Assembly: GCA_902786925.1 (NCBI GenBank)
Contig: CADAEK010000002.1
Coordinates: 124,001-188,000 of the forward strand
Source of the DNA: an uncultured Bacteroidales bacterium
Lineage (GTDB): Bacteria > Bacteroidota > Bacteroidia > Bacteroidales > Bacteroidaceae
DNA: 64,000 bases
Reading direction: 5' to 3'
In this document: positions 25,939 to 33,244 of the stretch, piece by piece
Numbering within the stretch: the stretch's first letter is position 1
Layout of the letters: every line of letters starts with the position of its first letter
Notes under the pieces: model-generated
Databases searched by the model: none
What the model saw: the letters and a program-made list of their open reading frames with translations, nothing else
What the model was told of the DNA's origin: nothing
Program-made: the position numbers and the translations under genes

Positions 25939-28482
25939 TTAGATTTCACTTCTTGCCTCATCCCTGTATTGTCGTGGAGAGCAATTGTATTCGTCTTTGA
26001 AACATTTGGCGAAGTATTGCGGAGAGGTGAATCCCACCTTGTATGCGATTTCTGTGATAGAAGCGGTGGAACTTGTCAAGAGTTCCATCGCTTTTGTTAG
26101 TCGGTAATGCTTGATGAAGTCGGATGGCGTCAGGGCAGAGTGGCTCCTGAATTTGCGGTACATGTTCATGCGGCTCATGCCCAAGTCACGGCTCAATTCG
26201 TTGACATCATAGGTGTTGTTGTCCAGGTTCTTTTGTACCAGCGCCTCCACTTGTTGTAGGAATGGGTCTTGCTCTTCGTGTTCAGAGGAAGGGGAAACGG
26301 CAATGGGGGATAGAGTGGAGTTTGAAAGCGTGCCTGCATAGGTATTCTTTGTTCGCATGAGACGGTGTGTGATGCCTCCTGCGAGAGCTAGTACGGTGGT
26401 TGCGTAGATGCACCAGGCCCACCATTGTAGCCACCATGGGCGTGGCACTTCGAAGTGGAATACCTCCTGCGCATGGTGCCAGACACCAAACTCGTCGGTG
26501 GCTTTTGCGTAGAGCGTGTGTGAGCCATAGCCAGCCTCGACAATCGTGATGGTGTTTTCGCCAACAGGCAGTTTTATCCACTCTTGCGATGCGTCTATGC
26601 GGTAGGCATACTGGATAATCGGCGCGTGCAGGTGGTCCATGGTGGAGATGCTAATGCTTCGGAGCGTGTCGTACTGAGTCACAGTGATGGGTACGTCAGG
26701 TTGCTTCTTGTCCAAGGCTTTGCAACTGCTAATAAGGCAGAAAGCTCCGATACCACCGATACAGATGCTGTCGCCAGCGAGGGTGATATCAGTAAAGTAG
26801 TCCATGCGGATGCTTGGGTCGGTGGCTTTCAGTTTGCGGCAAGCACCGGTCCTGGGACTGCGTTCTGTAATGGTTAGCTCGCTCAATGTCCATTCGTGTC
26901 CGTATGGGTCTGTGAGCATCTTGGGTGCCTTGGGATCTAGGGTATATGCAGCCTTGTGGCTCTGAGTCTTTTGCCAGCTGCCATCGGCCAACAGTCTTGT
27001 GTGGGGGCGCCCCACTTGTTGTACGATACCTACTGAATCCGTGAGTTTTGTTATGGTCTTTTTGTGGTAGTTGTAAAGGAACACTTGTTTCTCGGTGCCA
27101 ATGAACAACTGCCCGTTGCCTTCGTCGGACAATGCTGAGATGTAGTTGGGCATCAGCGCCTCTTTTACCTCTTCCCAATGGATGGTCATGCCTTCATGCC
27201 ACGCATGGATGAGTTTCTTCCCGTTGCAGGTCCACACTCCTCTTTTTGTCTTGCATTTTGACAGTGGCTTCTGGGTGCTGAGCGGGGTGGGGGCAGCCTC
27301 GTTGGCCATAAAAGCAAGCTGGCCTGTTGCAGGGTTGTAAAGCGAAAGGCGGGTTCGGTTCTGGTATATCCAGAAGAAACCATTCTCAGGAGCAATTCCG
27401 TTTACCATGATTTTGTAGCCCATCTGTTGGGTCATGGAGGGAACTTCGTCGCGTTGAATATGGCTGTTGTTAGGACTGCTGGAAAGAATGAACGTGTGGG
27501 GGGAGTAGCCAGGCACCCAGATGTTCCCCCTCCTGTCGGAACAGAGTTTGTTGATGAGTTTCTTGCCCACAAGGATGGAACTGCTGGTGGTATGGCGAGT
27601 CAGGTGAAAGGCTTGTCCGCCATTATCTGTTGACTCTTTGACGAAGCGGTAGGCATAGATGTCGTCCATTGTTGCCGCCCAAAGAATGCCGCTCTGCACA
27701 TCCAGCTGCATGTTATGAATTTCGCTGCCAAACCGCTGTTTCTCGGTGGTGACTATTGTTGCTGCTTCTGGTGTCATATCTGGGTACTTCACAATGCCAC
27801 CTCCCCAGGTTCCGACCCAGTAGCAGCGGTGCAGCGTGTCTTCCAGCACATAGCTGGCGGCGTAAGGGTAAGTCCATTCTCGATGAGTCAGCTGGTCGGT
27901 CTTGGGATTGATGGTGGCTAATCCTCCACGCAAGATGGTGAGCCAGAGAGTTCCTTTTGAATCCAGCGTCATCTCTTTCACTTCTTCGCGTTTGTTATTT
28001 CCAATGCTCAAGACCTTCTGTACTTTGCCGTTGGGAGAGAATTTCACAATGTGTTGCTGTACGCCCACCCAGACATAGCCGTCGTCTGTCACTCCGATGC
28101 AGTTCGTCTTCTTTGCCTTCACATGCTCTTCGTCCACTTTGTGCACCGTGTTCTTCTTTTTGTCGAGGAAGAATACGCCTGCACGTGTTCCAAACCAAAT
28201 TTTGCCCTCCCGGTCTTCGGCTAGGCAGGTGATTTCATCGTTCGTCATCAGCCCTCGCCCCTTGCCTTGGCTGTTGTATGTGGTGATGTGATAGCCGTCG
28301 TCACGGCATAGACCGCCTCCTGCTGTACCATACCACATGTAGCCTTCGTGGTCTTGGAGAATGACATTGACATTGGCCACAGGCAGTTGCTCTTGAGTGG
28401 GCAACGGCAAGCAAGCAATGCCCTGTGCGTGTGCACATAGGCTGCAGAGTAATATGGTGATGGCCAACAGTAAAGAGCGCAT
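25939..28482 (-). CDS. Transmembrane AraC-type regulator with beta-propeller sensor, no kinase
   Basis: 847 residues from the ATG at 28482. An upstream in-frame ATG (28575) is ruled out because the -7 box lies at 28500-28508 between the two, and the 28482 start opens directly with a signal peptide (M-R-S-L-L-L ... C-A-H-A-Q). The periplasmic part has Reg_prop-type propeller repeats (D-x-x-G-x-x-W-x-G-T, about 25-560) and a Y_Y_Y-like domain (about 610-675). One membrane helix follows (about 680-706), then a linker of about 30 residues and an AraC helix-turn-helix domain (about 738-847, ending F-T-S-P-Q-Y-F-A-K-C-F-K). Hybrid two-component regulators of Bacteroidetes share this sensor and HTH, but here histidine kinase, ATPase and receiver domains are absent. 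It lies between the rhamnose operon and the PL11 genes and probably senses a rhamnogalacturonan fragment. Confidence 0.88.
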   Translation of the reverse strand: MRSLLLAITILLCSLCAHAQGIACLPLPTQEQLPVANVNVILQDHEGYMWYGTAGGGLCRDDGYHITTYNSQGKGRGLMTNDEITCLAEDREGKIWFGTRAGVFFLDKKKNTVHKVDEEHVKAKKTNCIGVTDDGYVWVGVQQHIVKFSPNGKVQKVLSIGNNKREEVKEMTLDSKGTLWLTILRGGLATINPKTDQLTHREWTYPYAASYVLEDTLHRCYWVGTWGGGIVKYPDMTPEAATIVTTEKQRFGSEIHNMQLDVQSGILWAATMDDIYAYRFVKESTDNGGQAFHLTRHTTSSSILVGKKLINKLCSDRRGNIWVPGYSPHTFILSSSPNNSHIQRDEVPSMTQQMGYKIMVNGIAPENGFFWIYQNRTRLSLYNPATGQLAFMANEAAPTPLSTQKPLSKCKTKRGVWTCNGKKLIHAWHEGMTIHWEEVKEALMPNYISALSDEGNGQLFIGTEKQVFLYNYHKKTITKLTDSVGIVQQVGRPHTRLLADGSWQKTQSHKAAYTLDPKAPKMLTDPYGHEWTLSELTITERSPRTGACRKLKATDPSIRMDYFTDITLAGDSICIGGIGAFCLISSCKALDKKQPDVPITVTQYDTLRSISISTMDHLHAPIIQYAYRIDASQEWIKLPVGENTITIVEAGYGSHTLYAKATDEFGVWHHAQEVFHFEVPRPWWLQWWAWCIYATTVLALAGGITHRLMRTKNTYAGTLSNSTLSPIAVSPSSEHEEQDPFLQQVEALVQKNLDNNTYDVNELSRDLGMSRMNMYRKFRSHSALTPSDFIKHYRLTKAMELLTSSTASITEIAYKVGFTSPQYFAKCFKDEYNCSPRQYRDEARSEI

Positions 28483-28499
28483 ATTGAGTCGTTTTGTTC

Positions 28500-28508
28500 G
28501 CAAAAGTA
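28500..28508 (-). promoter_or_regulatory. -7 element of regulator promoter
   Basis: TACTTTTGC on the minus strand (gcaaaagta on plus) lies 17 bases before the ATG at 28482, so the leader is only about 12 bases. It decides the start codon of the regulator gene. Confidence 0.65.
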
Positions 28509-28593
28509 GATATTCTTGTCCGTTTAACCTTGCTTTGGTACGATTTTGTACGTATTTGCAATGATTTTTACCCACTTCCGATGCTCAAACGGC

Positions 28594-28602
28594 TACCTTT
28601 GC
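28594..28602 (+). promoter_or_regulatory. -7 element of PL11 gene promoter
   Basis: TACCTTTGC on the plus strand is 31 bases before the ATG at 28634. It is divergent from the regulator promoter 85 bases away, so both may be controlled from the shared gap. No -33 TTG at normal spacing. Confidence 0.7.
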
Positions 28603-28633
28603 AGCAGAATTATCAACTAACAGATACCTATTT

Positions 28634-31600
28634 ATGATGAAAAGATTTTTCCTTCTCATGTTGACGTTGACCTTGTCTTCGTCGTTTATGTTCGCCCAGC
28701 GTCTTCAGCAGAAGATGGGGCGTGGCGTTGTGGCTGTGAACCGTAGTGGCTCATCCATCCGTTCCGTCACCTCCACAGGTGGACAAGGCAACCTCATTTC
28801 GTGGCGCAAACTGGCGCAGGAACCAGAAGGCACTACATATAACGTGTATAGGCGCACGGTGGGGACTGCATCGTGGACGAAGGTGAACAGCACTCCGCTG
28901 AAAAAGACCAACTATGCACCTTCGAGCCTGACCGCTGACACCGAGTATGCTGTGACGGCTATTGTCAACGGTGTAGAAGGAGAGATGAGCGAGCCGTTCC
29001 TCTACAAGACTCAACCATATCCCAACGTATGGTTCAACTTCGATTTCGACGACGAGGTCATCAAGCGTAACGACTATCGTACCAAGTTCGTATGGCCGAT
29101 GGATTTGGATGGCAATGGAGAGTATGACGCTGTAGTGGTGGACCGCCTCTTTGCAGGAGCTGCCTCTGGTGAAGAGGATACGGAGAACACGGCCACAACC
29201 TCTCATAAGATTCAGGCTTACAAGTTCGATGGTACCCTGTTGTGGACGGTGGATATGGGACCTAACATGAATATCTGTGCAGGTCAGAACGATATGGTGG
29301 TGGCTTACGACATTAACTGCGACGGCAAGTGCGAGGTCATCATCAAGAGTTGTGATGGCACGCGCTTCTGGGATAAAGCCAACGAGACTTGGGGAAAGTA
29401 TGTGGGTGGCAGCGATAATGCTGATGTCGATGGCGACGGTATCGTGGACTATCGTACCCAATCATCACGTAACCGACCTTTCTACGTTTCTGTGATAGAT
29501 GGCGCCACAGGTGCCGAAATTGCATGGAACGAACTGAAGTACAGCGAAGTGCATGATGGTAGTGACACTTACACACGCACCAACCGTTCCAACTATATGA
29601 GCGATGGCTATGCCGCTATGGATGGTCACTTCTCCATCTGCTATCTCGATGGTATTCACCCCTATCTGGTGATGGAGTGCCTTGACCGTGACAACAACAA
29701 GACCCACCACAACTATGTGTTTGCGTGGGGATATGACTGGAATGCTGGTCAGCCTTCCAACTGGCACCACATGAAGACCTGGAGCCGTAACGATAAGACA
29801 CCTTGGCCTGCCGAATTCCACATGCTGCGTGTGGCTGATGTGGATGGCGACGGTTGTGACGAGATGCTGCAAGGTGGCTATAGCGTCAACCCGCTGACGG
29901 GATGGTTCAAGAGTCCGGGCATCGGACATGGTGACCGCTACATCGTGAGCGACATCGCCCCCGACCGTCCAGGTATGGAGGTGTTTGCCATTCAGCAGTC
30001 AGCCTTGTTGGGTCAGTTGCTCTACGATGCTGCCACAGCCGAGCGCATCAAGGAGTGGTATCTGCCCAGCGTGTACGATGTAGGGCGTGGTGCCTGCATG
30101 GACATCGACCCTGCCCACAAAGGCTATGAGATATATAGTTTCACAGACGATTATATTTATGATTGTAAGGGCGATGCCACCAGCAATACGCGCTCTGCAT
30201 GTGGCATCTCCACCATGTTTGAAGGTGTGTGGTGGAATGGCGACCTGCAACGCGAAGAACTCAGTTCGCCTGGTGGCAGCAACTGGGGCACTAACCTGAT
30301 GATTACCCAAGTGCTGAACAAGGCGCGTCTGGTGGAGTTCTCGCAAGAGTCCGCTTGGGCAACACATGGTGGCACAGGAACCCGTCCTGCCTTCATGGGC
30401 GATATCAAGGGTGACTGGCGTGAGGAGATTATCTTGCCCAAGCAGAATGAGAGTAGCTGTACAGGTCTGGTGGGCTATACAACCAACATGCCCACAGACT
30501 ACAGCATCTATTGCCTGCAGCAAGACCCTCACTATCGTGGCGACTGCACTACACGCGGCTACTACCAGCATCCCAACACCAGCTTCTATCTGGGTGGCGA
30601 CATGCCGATGCCTCCACTTCCTCCGACACTTGAGGCTGAACTCCGCTATCAGTCGGGCGCATGGACGGTTGGTGCAGGTGGCTTCACGTCTTTCGACCAA
30701 ACTCAAAGTTTGGCATACGTTGATGGCAAGAGCGTCATGTTTGACATTAGTGCTGCAAACACGACCGTTGACATCACCAGCGAAGTGAAGCCCAGCGCCA
30801 CCTATCTGATGAATCCGTTGAAGAAGAACTTCGTGCTGAATGGCACCATTGCTGGTGAGGGTATTGTGGTGAAGTCGCAGCAAGGAACCGCCACCATCAA
30901 TGGCGATCTTAAGACCACGGGCAAGACTATCATCAGCGAAGGCACTTTGGCGCTGAATGGTGCTATGACTGGTGCACTTGAACTGCGTGCTAAGGGCACC
31001 TTGGCTGGCAATGCTGTGTTGAATGGCGATGCCACATTCGAGGGTGGCTTGAACTATGAGGGTTGCCGACTGTCTCCTGGCACTTCCGATCAGCCATTTG
31101 GTGTCATCACATCCAATAAGAACCTCACCCTCTCAGGCAATGTCTATCTGGAAATGAACCTGCAGACTCAAGGTGAGGTGAAATGCGACCTGCTCCAGGT
31201 GAATGGTGACCTGACTTTCCAAAAGACCAATACCTTCACCATCGTTCTTGCCGAGGATGTACCTGCTGCCGGCGAGTATGTGCTGGCTGAGTGTACGGGT
31301 ACTCTGACAGCCAATGCTGCCAACATCCAGGTGCGTGGCCTTGTCGGTTTGAACTATGTTTTTGAGGTGAGGGAGAAGCAGATTGTGCTCATCGTGCGCG
31401 ACACTCGCGAACCTGCACTCGGTGTGGTGTGGACAGGTGCCGAAAGTGCCAAGTGGGATTATCAGACCAACAATTTCGCCCTAAACGGTGAACCAACAGC
31501 CTTTGTGGCAAACGATGAGGTACTCTTCAACGACGATGCCACCACACGCACCATCACTCTGACCGACATGATGGTGACGAATGGTGTGCGTTTTGCCCAC

Positions 31601-33235
31601 AACACAGGCACCTACACCTTCAACGGCACCGATGGCGGCTTTAGTGGCGAAGGCGACTTCGTGGTGAATGGCAAGGGCTCCATCGTGCTCAATGCCGCCA
31701 AGAGCGACTACACAGGCAAGACCATCCTCAACAACGGCTCTGTCACCGTGAAGAACTTGGAGATGAAGGACACCCCCAGCTGCTTTGGAGCTGGTACAGC
31801 CATTGAGATAGGTAAGGCAACCCTGACCATCAACAACACCAACGCTGCCACTGACCGCACCATCACCCTGACCGACTCTGCTACCATCAATATCCCCAGC
31901 GGTTCCGCTACTTTCAAGTCTGCGATGACAGGCACCAAGGGTGTGCTGGTGAAGAAAGGAAATGGACAGCTCAACCTCACCTACGGAGGCACCAACGGTT
32001 ATGCCGGGGCCGTGCTCTATGCAGGTACGTTGGCACAAGGTGCTTGGAACGCCACGTTGGGTAAGTCTGGCTCATCCATCGACGTAGCAGGCAACGCTTC
32101 CATCTCTGTGTTCAACAACAACTCGACCAGCGCGGTGCCAACGTTGACCAATTCCATCAATGTGCAGAAAGGCAAGACGCTCACCCTCAACACAGGTCAG
32201 CGTTGCAAGATTCAGGGACGACTCACAGGTGAGGGTACCGTGAAAATCAGTTTCCCTTATGTGCGTGGCGATTTCGAGACCAACTGCGCAGCCTTCGAGG
32301 GCAAACTCAACCCTACCAGCGGACAGTTCCGCATCTCCAATACGCTCGACCTCTCTAGGGGTACCTTTGAATTGGGTGCAGGCGTGTATGTGGCGAATGT
32401 GAAGAGCCAGAGTGCTACGGAAGAAAGCCGTACGAATAAGATTGGTGCTTTGCAGAGCACGGCAACGGATGCTTCGTTTGGCACAGGTACGTGGAACGTG
32501 GGTTATCTGGGGACGAACACAACATTTGCAGGTAAGTTCAATGCATCGGCCGTGCTGAACAAGTATGGCACTGGGGTGTTGACGCTAACGGGGGCGTCAG
32601 AAGCGAATATTAGTATTTATGCGGGTGAAGTGTTGTCACAGAACACTTCTGCTCCCATTACGTCAGGCAGTATAACTGTGCGTGAAGGTGGCTTGCTCGC
32701 TGGCACAGGACAAGTGCAGAATGTGACGGTACAGCGTGGTGGTGTTTTGGGGGCAGGAAAGTCATCCTCCACTGTGGGAACACTGACTGTGAAAGGAAAT
32801 CTGACGCTGAATGCAGGTGCTACATTGCGTGTGCGCATTAAGTCCACTTCTGTCCGTACTACTACTGATGCTTTCAAGGTCGCAGGCAAAGTGAAACTGA
32901 CCTCTCCTGTTATTGATGTGTCAGAATTGTCTTCCGCTAACGTGGTAGCTGATGGGACAGAGCTTAAAATCTTTACCGGTGATGGTGAGATTGCAATTAC
33001 TGGTGAAGTGACTCTCTTGCCGGCTTGCCCTAAACCTGGTTATTTGTGGGATACCTCTCTTTTGTCCACTGAGGGTATCATTCGTGTGGTGGCAGACCCT
33101 GTGGGTATCCGTGAAATCTCTAAGGATAGCTTGACAGAGACTGATGTGATTTATGACTTGATGGGGCATCGTGTTTATGCCATCAAACGCTCCGGTGCTT
33201 ACATTATCAATGGAAACAAAATGTATGTGAAGTAA
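28634..33235 (+). CDS. PL11 rhamnogalacturonan lyase with autotransporter-like repeat region
   Basis: 1533 residues with a Sec signal (cleavage after F-M-F-A-Q, about 22). An N-terminal FnIII-like domain (about 30-120) and an eight-bladed propeller (about 130-640) match family PL11 (YesW/YesX type). Acidic loops D-L-D-G-N-G-E-Y-D, D-V-D-G-D-G-I-V-D and D-V-D-G-D-G-C-D-E look like the calcium sites of this family. Reaction: beta-elimination of the galacturonate-rhamnose backbone of rhamnogalacturonan I. Unusually, residues about 690-1480 are Gly/Asn/Thr-rich repeats of the autotransporter-associated beta-strand type (T-G-K-T-I-L-N-N-G-S), roughly doubling normal length. The last 30 residues (Y-D-L-M-G-H-R-V ... 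G-A-Y-I-I-N-G-N-K) form a Prevotella-type tail. A GH2-like gene follows 9 bases later. Confidence 0.92.
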   Translation: MMKRFFLLMLTLTLSSSFMFAQRLQQKMGRGVVAVNRSGSSIRSVTSTGGQGNLISWRKLAQEPEGTTYNVYRRTVGTASWTKVNSTPLKKTNYAPSSLTADTEYAVTAIVNGVEGEMSEPFLYKTQPYPNVWFNFDFDDEVIKRNDYRTKFVWPMDLDGNGEYDAVVVDRLFAGAASGEEDTENTATTSHKIQAYKFDGTLLWTVDMGPNMNICAGQNDMVVAYDINCDGKCEVIIKSCDGTRFWDKANETWGKYVGGSDNADVDGDGIVDYRTQSSRNRPFYVSVIDGATGAEIAWNELKYSEVHDGSDTYTRTNRSNYMSDGYAAMDGHFSICYLDGIHPYLVMECLDRDNNKTHHNYVFAWGYDWNAGQPSNWHHMKTWSRNDKTPWPAEFHMLRVADVDGDGCDEMLQGGYSVNPLTGWFKSPGIGHGDRYIVSDIAPDRPGMEVFAIQQSALLGQLLYDAATAERIKEWYLPSVYDVGRGACMDIDPAHKGYEIYSFTDDYIYDCKGDATSNTRSACGISTMFEGVWWNGDLQREELSSPGGSNWGTNLMITQVLNKARLVEFSQESAWATHGGTGTRPAFMGDIKGDWREEIILPKQNESSCTGLVGYTTNMPTDYSIYCLQQDPHYRGDCTTRGYYQHPNTSFYLGGDMPMPPLPPTLEAELRYQSGAWTVGAGGFTSFDQTQSLAYVDGKSVMFDISAANTTVDITSEVKPSATYLMNPLKKNFVLNGTIAGEGIVVKSQQGTATINGDLKTTGKTIISEGTLALNGAMTGALELRAKGTLAGNAVLNGDATFEGGLNYEGCRLSPGTSDQPFGVITSNKNLTLSGNVYLEMNLQTQGEVKCDLLQVNGDLTFQKTNTFTIVLAEDVPAAGEYVLAECTGTLTANAANIQVRGLVGLNYVFEVREKQIVLIVRDTREPALGVVWTGAESAKWDYQTNNFALNGEPTAFVANDEVLFNDDATTRTITLTDMMVTNGVRFAHNTGTYTFNGTDGGFSGEGDFVVNGKGSIVLNAAKSDYTGKTILNNGSVTVKNLEMKDTPSCFGAGTAIEIGKATLTINNTNAATDRTITLTDSATINIPSGSATFKSAMTGTKGVLVKKGNGQLNLTYGGTNGYAGAVLYAGTLAQGAWNATLGKSGSSIDVAGNASISVFNNNSTSAVPTLTNSINVQKGKTLTLNTGQRCKIQGRLTGEGTVKISFPYVRGDFETNCAAFEGKLNPTSGQFRISNTLDLSRGTFELGAGVYVANVKSQSATEESRTNKIGALQSTATDASFGTGTWNVGYLGTNTTFAGKFNASAVLNKYGTGVLTLTGASEANISIYAGEVLSQNTSAPITSGSITVREGGLLAGTGQVQNVTVQRGGVLGAGKSSSTVGTLTVKGNLTLNAGATLRVRIKSTSVRTTTDAFKVAGKVKLTSPVIDVSELSSANVVADGTELKIFTGDGEIAITGEVTLLPACPKPGYLWDTSLLSTEGIIRVVADPVGIREISKDSLTETDVIYDLMGHRVYAIKRSGAYIINGNKMYVK

Positions 33236-33244
33236 TGTTTTAAA

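Noticed and set aside
28483..28575. Extended N-terminus of the membrane regulator
   Set aside because: The -7 box lies inside this stretch and the signal peptide starts at the inner ATG.
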